Positions 1 through 8,469 of a stretch of DNA of 64,000 bases are shown one piece after another. Origin of the DNA: Morchella semilibera (lineage: Eukaryota > Ascomycota > Pezizomycetes > Pezizales > Morchellaceae); NCBI GenBank assembly GCA_009192285.1, contig WBVU01000012.1:1612001-1676000 (forward strand), given 5' to 3'. Made by a program: the position numbers and the translations under genes. The notes under the pieces are model-generated. The model saw only the letters and a program-made list of their open reading frames with translations. It ran no database searches and was not told where the DNA came from. Within the stretch, counting starts at the first letter, position 1. Each line of letters starts with the position of its first letter.

Positions 1-372
1 GAGAGGCTATGGCTTGGAAGTAGAAATAGATTCGTATGTACCGAGATGACAGGAAGACGAGACAGAGAGAAAAGAAAAAAAGAACTAAGGAAAATATCTA
101 TCCCCGCTATTTAACACACCTTCTCCACTAGTCCGCTATGACTCACACTTTCACTCATAGAACCTCATAGAAACCCGTCGCTACCACACCTCGTAATCCT
201 TCCCACCATCTCGGCTATTCTACATTACCAATCCATCACGCCATCGAACCTCCTAGAACCCAATGACGACAACCTCCACCTCGTACTCCCGCTCTCGCTT
301 AACATTTCCCTAACAACCACAACCGTACATCGCCTACCAAACTGTCGGAACCAATGCCAAGACGCCGGGACA
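1..372 (+). mobile_element. LTR of an LTR retrotransposon family, cut by the window edge
   Basis: The 3' part of a long terminal repeat. It aligns along its length with the two complete copies at 766-1394 and 2814-3442 and shares their terminal CGGGACA. Its 5' end lies outside the window. No internal region (gag, protease, reverse transcriptase, integrase) is adjacent, so it is a solo or truncated LTR. The superfamily cannot be assigned without internal sequence. It is an old copy with visible divergence from its relatives. Confidence 0.7.
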
Positions 373-765
373 GAAGTCAACTCGAGAGTCAAGGACTTTG
401 AAATACTGGTGAGCCGCCATTGGATTTGTAGTGAGGAGAGAAGAATAAAGAACGAGAAGAGCTGGGATTTATATGGCCAGAGGTTTCGCCGCCGCCTAGG
501 AATTGCTAAGCCTGACTGTTTCTACTCGGCAAAATTTGAGGGTTAAACACCACTCAGTGACAGAGAAATGCATTATAAACACCTGCTGTCACAGGTATTT
601 ACTGCTTGGGACACGGCACTAATGGGACAAAGCACTACTTCCTCTAAAAATATTCATATGCAGCATAGCCGCTGAACCTAACAGAGAGGACCCTACAAAC
701 TGAGTGGGATTTGAACCTTGACACACTTAGCAAAAGTACCGGGCCAAGGATACCTTTTACCAACT
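373..765. other. Spacer between two LTR copies
   Basis: No supported gene. This is not retrotransposon internal sequence, because the LTR at 766 has its own target-site duplication and therefore inserted independently here. A tRNA-like B box on the minus strand near 709-719 is not backed by a cloverleaf. Confidence 0.5.
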
Positions 766-1394
766 TGTGACGGAGTAACCCGACGCAAAGAAGAAGATGA
801 CAATGATGACGCAGAAAAACCCGAGGAGCACAGTCTAGAGACGAGGAGACTGACGAAGACAAGGGCAACACCGGGCGGGCACAAGCACAGGCACCGGCGA
901 AGGCAAAGGCAAGGGCAAGGGCACAAAGACACAGAGCAGGGGAAGCGAGGACCAGATGGACCTCAACGCGAACAATGAGAAATGCTATGGGTTCCCCCTC
1001 GTCAGAGGATCGAGTATTTGGTACGAGAGGCTATGGCTTGGAATAGGAGTAGATTCCTATGTACTGAGATAACAGGAAGACGAGACAGAGAGAAAAGAAA
1101 GAAAGAACTAAGGAAAACATCCACCCCTCCTATTTAACACCTTCCCTCCACTAGTCCGCTATGACTCACACATCAGCCCATAGAATCCCATAGAAATCCA
1201 TCGCAACCACACCTCATATTCCTCCCCACCATCTTCGTTATCTATATTACAAATCTATCACGCCATAGAACCTCCTAGAATCCAATGACGACAACCTCCC
1301 TCAGCACACCCCTCCCTCGCTTAACTATTCCTAAACAATCGCGACAGCGCTTCAACTACCGAACCCTCGGGACCGATGCCAAGACGCCGGGACA
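766..1394 (+). mobile_element. Solo LTR, complete, with 5-bp target duplication
   Basis: A 629-bp repeat beginning TGTGACGG and ending CGGGACA (canonical TG...CA ends), flanked on both sides by the same 5-bp sequence, CAACT, at 761-765 and 1395-1399. Perfect flanking duplication plus a lone LTR indicates LTR-LTR recombination that removed the internal region after insertion. The intact duplication suggests it is among the younger insertions in this cluster. Confidence 0.85.
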
Positions 1395-1439
1395 CAACTG
1401 CGCCAAAGAACAGGATGAATAATTTGTAAAACAACCCGC

Positions 1440-1700
1440 TCAAAAACCAACCCTCATGCAACGCCACACCCCAACCCTGTTCGTCATCCAACCCATTTCG
1501 TCAAAGGAGCCAAAGCGACTGTATCTATAATAATGTTATCCCAAGCATTCCTGATCATGACTTCAAAACATCTATATCTCATACAATGCAATAGTTTCTC
1601 CTAATTCAGTCTCTATATCTGCCCAAAGAGCTTGGATAAAATTAAGATCAAGTAATTATGGAGGCCAATCAAGAAACTCTACCTCATTGATCTCTCTATA
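1440..1700 (-). pseudogene. Decayed Tc1/mariner transposase, C-terminal fragment
   Basis: On the minus strand, around 1590-1690, the translation reads LDWPP, then a stop, then LLDLNFIQALWADIETELGE. This is the end of the DDE domain of Tc1/mariner transposases, whose family pattern is WPxxSPDLNPIExxW. The final acidic residue is replaced by Q, and further stop codons follow. No inverted repeats were recognised. It is a dead DNA-transposon remnant, different in sequence from the relic at 4.1-5.1 kb. Confidence 0.5.
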
Positions 1701-1734
1701 GGGATGTGACGGGCTAGGAGTAACCAGAACAGAA

Positions 1735-2115
1735 TGTGACAGATGATAATGATGACGCAGAAGGAGTCGAGGAGTACAGCCAGGAGCAGTATGACAGAGT
1801 AACTGCGAGGCAAGGGAGTAGAAAACAATGATGACGCAAAAGGACTCGAGAAGTAGTCATCAGCAAGACTTCATTTGTTTCCTGATGTCTCCTGAACCTC
1901 AGGAGACTGAAAAAATATCCAGGAGTCTCAGAGCACTCTCAGGAGACCCGGGAGACTGTTGGGAGACTTCAGTCATAAGTTGAGTTTGCTGATATCGCCG
2001 GTGCCTGTGCTTGTGCCTGCCCGGTGTTGTCCTTGCATTCATCAGTGTTCTTGTTGTGCTGGCTGTGCTCCTCGAGTCCTTCTGCGTCATCATTGTCTTT
2101 CTCTACCTTGCCTCC
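1735..2115. repeat. Scrambled LTR fragments around a MITE
   Basis: Two short pieces resembling the 5' end of the local LTR (near 1735-1780 and 1828-1857) lie left of a MITE. A piece of the same LTR region in the opposite orientation (about 1994-2110, seen as the reverse complement of the CACAAGCACAGGCACCGGCG stretch) lies right of it. The pattern is consistent with insertion plus rearrangement of an old LTR copy. Confidence 0.55.
1858..1993 (-). mobile_element. MITE copy A (~140 bp, CATCAGCAA ends)
   Basis: A short non-coding repeat bounded by CATCAGCAAG on the left and TTTGCTGAT on the right, with a body made of alternating CTCCTGAG and CTCAGGAG blocks that can fold back. It is inverted relative to copies at 2426-2564 and 3814-3950. 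It carries no coding capacity. The terminal inverted repeats are about 9 bp. The superfamily is unknown. Confidence 0.7.
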
Positions 2116-2149
2116 CAGTTAGTACTTTGTCACAAAAGCTTGCTGATAA

Positions 2150-2777
2150 GTGCAGAAGCGGAGACAAAGAAGCACGGAGCATAGCAGGGAAAGCGAAGAG
2201 CAAATAAAGTCCGGGCAAGGAGAAACTACTAGTAGGAAGTTACTTTTTGTGAAGGCGAATTTGGAAGCGAGTACTATGGTTTTGGATAGGAGTAGATTCC
2301 TATATATTAGAGGGACAATAGGATGAGACAGAGAAGAAAAAAATAAAAGAACTAAGGAAAACATCTACGACCGCTATTTAATATTCTCCTCCAACAGTCC
2401 AGTATGACTCATACTTCAACCCGAAGATATCAGCAAACTCAACATCTGACTGGAGTCTGCTAGCAATCTCCCAGATCTCCTGAGAATCTTTTGAGACTCC
2501 TGAATATTTGTTGAGTCTCCTGACGCTTAGGAGACATCAGAAGACTAATAAAGTCTTGCTGATGCAAATACATAGAAACTCTATGTAATCACATCTTGTG
2601 TTTCTCTCTACCATCTGACCAAATCCTATTACCAATTCCCCCTGCAACCAAATCCTGTAGAATTCAATGACGCCAACTTTACCTCATCTCATCCTCAGGC
2701 TTGCTTAGTATAACTTCTTTGATCATAATAGCGCTGCAATTATTAAACCATTGGGACCCATGCCAAGACACTGGAAT
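2150..2777 (+). mobile_element. Diverged LTR-like repeat interrupted by a MITE
   Basis: It aligns with the local LTR family at several places: GGAAAGCGAAGAGC near 2190, the GGAGTAGATTCCTAT block near 2290, and ATGCCAAGACACTGG near 2760. It is much more diverged than the copies at 766 and 2814. MITE copy B (2426-2564) sits inside it, so this LTR predates that MITE insertion. It is an old fossil. Confidence 0.6.
2426..2564 (+). mobile_element. MITE copy B, nested in an LTR-like repeat
   Basis: It starts at GATATCAGCAAACTC and ends at CTTGCTGATG, with the same CTCCTGAG-rich body as the other two copies. The LTR-family sequence stops at its left edge and resumes after its right edge, which fixes its borders well and shows insertion into a pre-existing repeat. 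Confidence 0.75.
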
Positions 2778-2813
2778 AATAGGTTTTGGAGAATCGTCAC
2801 CAACATCAGCAAG

Positions 2814-3442
2814 TGTGACGGAGTAGCCCGACGCAAAGAAGAAGATGACAATGATGACGCAGAAAAATTCGAAAAGCACAGCCCAAGTGACAAGAAGACC
2901 GATGAGGACAAGGGCAACACCGGCAGGCGCAAGCACAGGCACCGGCGAAGGCAAAAGCAAGGGCAAAGGCACAAGAGCACAGGGCAGGGAAAGTGAGGAC
3001 CAGATGTACCTCAACGAGAATGATGAAAGGTACTATGAATTGCCTCTTTAGGGGACAGTGTCTTTGGTGCGAAAAGCTATGGCTTAGAAATAGGAGTAGA
3101 TTCCTATGTACCGAGATAACAGGAAGACGAGACAGAGAGACAAGAAAGAAAAAACTAAGGAAAACCTCTATCCCCGCTATTTAACACATCTCCCCCACCA
3201 ATCCGCCATGACTCACGCTCTTACTCATAGAACCCCATGGAAACCTATCGCTACCACACCTCGTTTTCCTCCCCACTATCTCCGCTATTTACATTACCAA
3301 TCTATCACGTTATCGAACCTCCTGTAACCCAATGATGACACCCCCTTCTCCGCATACCTCCACCTTGCTTAACATTACCCCAACAACTACAACAACGCTT
3401 CGACTACCAAACTATCGGGACTGATGCCAAGATGCCGGGACA
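2814..3442 (+). mobile_element. LTR, full length, no internal region
   Basis: 629 bp, TGTGACGG...CGGGACA, the same length and orientation as the solo LTR at 766-1394. The 5-bp flanks (GCAAG on the left, ATGTT on the right) do not match, so no target duplication is visible. This suggests recombination between different copies or a rearranged flank. No internal coding sequence follows. Confidence 0.75.
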
Positions 3443-3813
3443 ATGTTCCAAGTCTTTGAGTTTTTAAGGAGCGGGATGTTTAAGGCCAAAAAATTATAGT
3501 AAGAAATAGCTAACCTACACCAGACTCCGGCTTCTCAATATGCGATTGGCGATTTTGTATAGCCCTCTACTCGAAATATCGAAACAAAGCAACATTCAAA
3601 CAAACTCGATTGGAAACAAATTTGTCCCTATTTAATTAAGCAAATTGTGAGTCTTTATGCCTATGAGATAGAACTTCCCGTATATATGAAAATTCATACA
3701 GGGAAAAACGAAATCAATGGCCAAAATACTCGGAGGTCTGGTTCTTGGTCTGGCTTCACTGACTGTAGCCTGGAGAATGACCCTGACAGAAATATCTGTA
3801 ATTACTCAGGTAA

Positions 3814-3950
3814 CATCAGCAAACTCAACTTGTGACTGAAGTTTCCCAACAGTCTCCCAAGTCTCCTGAGAGTCTCCTGAGACTCCCAGATATTTTTTGA
3901 CTCTCCTAAGGCTCAGGAGACATCAGGAGACAAATGAAATCTTGTTGATG
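3814..3950 (+). mobile_element. MITE copy C
   Basis: Bounded by CATCAGCAAACTC and CTTGTTGATG, 137 bp, same orientation as copy B. The body again consists of CTCCTGAG and CTCAGGAG blocks. It lies just upstream of the Tc1/mariner transposase relic. A short open frame starting at 3717 (a hydrophobic leader-like peptide) runs into it, but I do not consider that frame a gene. Confidence 0.75.
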
Positions 3951-4099
3951 AAAGCGCTCAACCTGCAGTAATATTATTAGTAAAACTAGAAGAAGGTCAA
4001 GAGAGAATGGTATTATTGGTTAGTACTAGCAAACCTGAAGGGGCCGTTTTGGGACTAAAAAAATACAGATTTATGTGCAGATGAGAACCTCACTTCAAA

Positions 4100-5134
4100 A
4101 CCAAATAAAGAAAAGTGCTGCAATACCGTGGTTACAGCCGAACAAAAACAAGCTTTAATTACTCTTACTTTATCGGACTGCACACACTGTCGCATGACAT
4201 ATCCCAAATTGGCCAGAGAGTCTGGACTGAATATCAACCGTCAGACAGTAACAAGTAGCTGAAGATGGTATTCATAGAAGAAGCCCTACAAAGAAACCAT
4301 TTCTTAATGATGAGTAAAAGAGAAAGAGGCTAGAGTTCTATTATCAGTACAGAAATCCAGATTGGAGATTGGCAGTATTCACGGATCAAACATATTTTGA
4401 AACGGGTAATCTGAGAAGACGACAAGCTAAAGAAGTATTGAGGTGAGCAGAAGAAGTATTTATATTTCAGAATATAAACTGAAAGTTTGAAAATGGTTCA
4501 ACAGTCATATTTTGGGGTGCAATCTTATATGACAACAGTGGTATTAATTTACCTTTTCATTTATTCAATACACCGTATGAGACGCCAAGAGAGAAACGAA
4601 AGGCAAATGTTCAACTACAGCGTGAATATGAGCAAGAATTGGACAAAGAAGCATTCCATTTGGCTAAAAAGGAATATATAAATAGAGCCGCAGAGCTGAA
4701 AGTATGTAAAAAGGATAGGAAAGATGGTATAGATTGGTTTATATATCGTGAGAGGATTCTTAACCCTAAACTCTACCTCTTCGTTCTTCAGAAGATGGCT
4801 TTACGTGATGGTGTACTTTTAATGGAGGATAATGCACCAGCATATGTAAATCACTATCATGACCATCCCCGTGAACAGCTAGGAATTGCCAAAATTGTAT
4901 GGCCTCCCAACTCCCCTGATTTGAATTCTATCGAAACAATTTGGAATGAGATGAAGGATAAAATCAAGAGTCAAATAGGGATGGACTTAGAGTTCGCTGC
5001 CCTAGCTATACGCAATCTTGTTTTGCAGGAGTGGAGGAACTACCCTATTGATAGAATTAACATCATGTACTATCTATGACAAGAAGGATCGAAGCCTGTA
5101 TTGTGGATGGTGGTGGAAATAGTTTCAATTTCTA
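4100..5134 (+). pseudogene. Tc1/mariner transposase (DDE_3 type), inactivated
   Basis: The encoded enzyme would cut and paste the element at TA sites. Readable pieces are an HTH segment near 4131 (TAEQKQALITLTLS), the first catalytic Asp in FTDQTYF (about 4378-4398), FWGAI (about 4510), the second Asp in MEDNAPAY (about 4820), and the third catalytic residue in WPPNSPDLNSIETIW (about 4900-4945). The longest clean frame is 4639-5079. The C-terminal end continues in another frame to a stop at 5132-5134 (...DGGGNSFNF). There are at least two frame changes and several in-frame stops (for example near 4259, 4306 and 4442), so it is not functional. It belongs to a fungal Tc1-like lineage. Confidence 0.85.
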
Positions 5135-5359
5135 GTTTTCAGACATCCAAAGGCCACGGCTTACAAAATGTCAACATGCTCGTGCCTCAACAGTTTACTA
5201 TTGGACATTCTACCTCCTGCACCTCTCATGCGAACCCGACCCAGTTCAAAAACGTCAGGACACTACGAGTAGTACAGAGAACAATGTCCAGGAAAGCTTA
5301 ATATAGGCCTGAGAGTGTGATTAAGCCTGGAGGATAAAAATATATATATACTTTTAATA

Positions 5360-5483
5360 CTCGCAAATTCATAACGTTTCTGAACACAACCGCTATTACA
5401 TGCCATACAAAAATGTAGTCTTGGCGGGTTTCTTTATGTGTATGCAATATTAGTCGTGTCCAGAAACGCTACGAGATTGCGAG
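5360..5483. mobile_element. MITE of Tc1/mariner type with ~30-bp inverted repeats
   Basis: The left end, CTCGCAAATTCATAACG, and the right end, read on the minus strand as CTCGCAATCTCGTAGCG, continue as an inverted repeat through a CGTTTCTGRACAC block. The element is flanked by TA at 5358-5359 and 5484-5485. It is ~124 bp and non-coding. Its ends resemble the right end of the transposon at 3570-5269 (CTCG...CGTTTyTGrAC), so a related transposase probably moved it. Confidence 0.75.
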
Positions 5484-5485
5484 TA

Positions 5486-6892
5486 GATGATATCTGAATA
5501 GATAATCATAGTATATCACTTGATATAGGACACCAGCCAACCTGGCCGTGGAAATTCGGGTGGGATATACGCACTACGGGTGTATGGGTAGGTCTGGCGA
5601 CAGTAAGAACTAGTAATACATATATACACGCGTGGCCTTACACGGAAAGATGAGTGATTTTGGGGGGGGGGTACGTAACGTGCTCTTCTTGAGGGTTGGC
5701 ATCTGCCTGCGCTTGGTTATGCTGAGTTCTTATTTTTAAGCACGTCATTATCTATGAGGCCTACACGCATATACGATACCTCTCCACCCCAGGTCACAAG
5801 TGTGGCCCGTCAATCAACCATGGGTTATCACTCGACCCGCACCATATGGCACACGACACCAAGTCTGTGGACGTGGCACCAGCGTACGACGGGCCAGAGA
5901 CCCCGAGAGCTATGAATACGATCGTAGATTTCACCCGTGACGCTAGTCTTAAGAGACCACATATATCTAACTCTAATACCATAACATAGGTACAAGGGTC
6001 TGGGATTTAGTGAGTGAACGGATTCTCACCTGTCAACGCCCAATTTTGTTCACTCACTTAATGCCAGAGCCTTGTAAATGTATTTATCATCTAACTAACC
6101 CGTGACGCTGCCACACACACTACACACCTCACAAGCCCCACCACCACCAACACAGTGGATGCTTCATACGCTTTATGGGTATCATAGGTGCCAATGTGGA
6201 ATGCTATGGTATCGTTGGGGTACTCTAGACCACCCGGTGAAGGGTATCTATTCCAGGCATCAGATGGGATGGGGCGCGCGATCATGTCTCTCTTCAGCTT
6301 CACTAACTGGTTGTGTGATGGGGTGGGTGAAACTACCGTCGCCAGCCAGCCAGCCAGACAAGCCATCATGTGATGTTGAAACAATGGTGCGCAGCTGTGC
6401 GCAATCACATTGGGTCGGCTACATACAAGCAGAGCAGAGAAAAAACAAGGCAAGGGATTTTACGATTTTTCATCAAGTATGCAAGCACACAAGGTGTGGA
6501 CAGGTGGGTAAGTGTTCTTGCGGAGAGAGCTAAAGAGCCTCCCTGCAATAATTTGTTCATTGATTGACTGATAGTTGCGAGCCGAGCACAAAACAAAACA
6601 GCGGACTGGTAGAAAGCCCCCACCAAACCCCAAAATAGTAGGAGAGTTTCGAAGTACGAGTCCATACACCATAAAAGACGCACCAAGAAAATAGATGGAA
6701 GTTGAGCAAATAATATCCATCTCATAACCAAAAGTAAGAAACTCGTGCAAAGCACAGCGGGAAAATGATACAACGCTGGCCTGCGTAAATAAGAAAATGA
6801 TAACAAGAGCAAAAAAAGAAGGGAAAAAAAAGAGCAGCAAAGCAATGACTTTTGTATTAATCCCTTTAGACAAGAAAATGAACCCAGGAGAC
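5486..6892. other. Intergenic, no gene seen
   Basis: Several overlapping open frames of 60-146 codons occur on both strands at 5794-6873, but they overlap each other, lack domain similarity and have no splice logic. I treat them as chance frames. A G9-G10 tract lies near 5661. Confidence 0.5.
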
Positions 6893-8026
6893 CTATGACC
6901 GCCGCCTGTTTGCTTGTTGTGCGATATTCTTCCAGTGCTCTACCTGGGCTTTTAGCTCCTCGATCTGGATCTCCATCTCCTCCATCCTCTCCAACTTCTT
7001 CGCCCGTGATTTACGGGCTGCAAGAGTATTGCGGGCACGCTTCATGGCGACAGTGTCTGAAGGGTCTTCAACCACGATTGGGGGCAACGGGCCTCGTTTT
7101 CGGACACCGGAAGTTTGCGAACGACGTTGATTGGGGCCGGAACTTGTGCTGCGGAAGCGGGGAGATGTGCTAGGAGACTCTCCTGAAACTTCCACAATAT
7201 CGTCGTCCGAGTAACCAGTTCCAATCAGGGGAGAACCTTGAACCGGAAGAGAGGGGTTTGGTGGGGAAACACTGGACTCCTCGGTATCCGGAGCAGCATC
7301 TGGAAAGAGCGAGTACCAAGCACCGTCTGACGCGATATCATCAGGTGCAAAGAGCGGAGAAGTATCGTAACTATCGTTGGGGGAATCAAAGAACGACAAA
7401 GGCGACGTCAAATGAGTGGTCGCCGCGGAAGCTGGCGGGTTCATGAGAAGTTCTTGTGGGGAAATCGTGGGGACAGCTACATTAAAGTCATGAGCTGCTG
7501 TGAGCTGCGGGGAAGAAAACTCCGGGGAGAACAGCTCGTTGAAGGCTGCCTCGGGATCAAAAGCCTTCATTTGTTCTAAGGTGAAAGCGTTAGACGAAGA
7601 AAATTTATGATTAAAAGTCGAGGAACCGGGTGAAGAAAGCGTACCCTGCTGCATTTTATATGAGCGAATTGTAGACGTTAACTGCTGGGTTTGTTGCGTC
7701 AAATTCTTGAAATATGCAGCGGCTGTTTGCGGGTCTAAAATTGGCTGTTGGGGTGGACGATGCGGTTGAGGCTGCTGCCTAGATTCTGGTTGATGAAGGG
7801 AAGGATCCGAAGACTGAGTTTGAGCGAACTGTTGATACGATGGTTGGGGGTTTTGCCGATGGCTGAACGAAGAAGGCGATGTACTATATCCAAGTCCTGA
7901 CACGATCTCACTTACTCTACGTGGTTGCGGTAGTGAAGCGCTACGTGGGTGTTGAGGTTGTTGCACCTGATTAGGGATTGCACGAGGAGATGGTTGCGGA
8001 GCCGCTCTCGTTGAAGGGAAGAGCAC
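6893..8026 (-). CDS. cpcA: bZIP activator of amino-acid starvation response (CPC1/CpcA/GCN4 type)
   Basis: A nuclear transcription factor that would bind TGACTCA sites and induce amino-acid biosynthesis genes. The C-terminus holds a basic region (KRARNTLAARKSRAKKLERM) followed by a short zipper (EEMEIQIEELKAQVEHWKN), the CPC1/GCN4 signature at the extreme end of the protein. Acidic and Ser/Pro-rich activation-like segments lie upstream. The start is uncertain. The first in-frame ATG is at 7654, giving 253 residues, close to the length of known CpcA/GCN4 proteins. The frame nevertheless stays open without a stop up to 8353 and reads as Gln/Pro-rich protein without any ATG. The boundary given uses an in-frame GTG at 8026. 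Either a spliced upstream exon provides the start, or translation starts at 7654 behind a long leader. The leader carries short ORFs. Confidence 0.85.
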   Translation of the reverse strand: MLFPSTRAAPQPSPRAIPNQVQQPQHPRSASLPQPRRVSEIVSGLGYSTSPSSFSHRQNPQPSYQQFAQTQSSDPSLHQPESRQQPQPHRPPQQPILDPQTAAAYFKNLTQQTQQLTSTIRSYKMQQGTLSSPGSSTFNHKFSSSNAFTLEQMKAFDPEAAFNELFSPEFSSPQLTAAHDFNVAVPTISPQELLMNPPASAATTHLTSPLSFFDSPNDSYDTSPLFAPDDIASDGAWYSLFPDAAPDTEESSVSPPNPSLPVQGSPLIGTGYSDDDIVEVSGESPSTSPRFRSTSSGPNQRRSQTSGVRKRGPLPPIVVEDPSDTVAMKRARNTLAARKSRAKKLERMEEMEIQIEELKAQVEHWKNIAQQANRRRS

Positions 8027-8156
8027 TGGATCGTCGAAGCTGATCTCGTTGGATGGATCGAAATGAAGGGCTTGAGACCTGGGTGTTGGTGGAGGTCTGG
8101 AGTCTATTGACTGCGTCTGCGGCGAAAGCCTCTGCTGTAGGGGTGGTGAAAGCCAT
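7971..8156 (-). promoter_or_regulatory. Candidate 61-codon upstream ORF of the bZIP gene
   Basis: An ATG in good context (AGCCATGG) opens a 61-codon frame, shifted relative to the bZIP frame. If the main start is the ATG at 7654, this is a second upstream ORF lying ahead of it, as in the leaders of cpc-1/cpcA/GCN4 genes. If the longer N-terminus is real, it is only an overlapping frame. Confidence 0.4.
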
Positions 8157-8353
8157 GGCTGGTCGGTTGAGGGGAAACGAGTTCCTTCCGGGGGAAGAAT
8201 GGTGACTGTTGGTGGGGGGGTGAAGTCGCTAAGCGAAGAGCTATTCAGAGGTCCTTGGATCTCTGGGGAAGACGTGGTGAAGGTGTTTAAACGACCGTTC
8301 CTAAAAGGAATTGTAATATTTGGCGTAACTTGGGGGGGGGGGGGGAGGAGAGT

Positions 8354-8365
8354 TTAAGCGTCCAT
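8354..8365 (-). promoter_or_regulatory. Candidate minimal upstream ORF (Met-Asp-Ala-stop)
   Basis: ATGGACGCTTAA in strong context (CACAACCATGG), downstream of a pyrimidine-rich stretch (about 8410-8455 read on minus) that looks like a transcription start region. Short uORFs of this size start the translational control module of GCN4-type genes. Alternatively, CTTAAAC plus the following C14 tract could be the branch site and polypyrimidine tract of an intron. Confidence 0.45.
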
Positions 8366-8462
8366 GGTTGTGGATTCTGCAGTTATATATTTGTTGAATG
8401 AATAGCTGATATGAGGGAAGAAAAGAAAAAGAGAAGAGAAAAGGAGGGGGGGTGGTGGGAAA

Positions 8463-8469
8463 TGAGTCA
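8463..8469. promoter_or_regulatory. Gcn4/CPC1-type binding site TGAGTCA
   Basis: On the minus strand the site reads TGACTCATTT, the canonical Gcn4-class element. It lies about 100 bp upstream of the minimal uORF. A site of this kind in front of the gene for its own binding factor fits the autoregulation described for cpc-1 and cpcA. Confidence 0.55.

Larger units (their letters stand above)
3570..5269 (+). mobile_element. Tc1/mariner DNA transposon, decayed
   Basis: The right end reads (minus strand) CTCGTAGTGTCCTGACG and is followed by TA at 5270-5271. A weaker candidate left end, CTCGAAATATCG, preceded by TA, lies at 3568. The implied length of ~1.7 kb includes MITE copy C. The transposase relic lies inside. 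The right end is better supported than the left. The TA flank and inverted ends are typical of Tc1/mariner elements. Confidence 0.5.

Noticed and set aside
700-790. tRNA-like B box on the minus strand (GGTTCAAATCCCA) with a GGCC-rich upstream part
   Set aside because: The T-stem does not pair, no acceptor stem can be formed, and no anticodon arm is present. At most a remote tRNA-derived repeat.
3717-3838. 40-codon frame with a hydrophobic, leader-like start
   Set aside because: It runs into a MITE, and no continuation was found on the other side.
5794-6873. Overlapping frames of 120-146 codons on both strands
   Set aside because: Mutually overlapping, no domains, and no splice signals linking them. 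Chance frames in a gene-free spacer.
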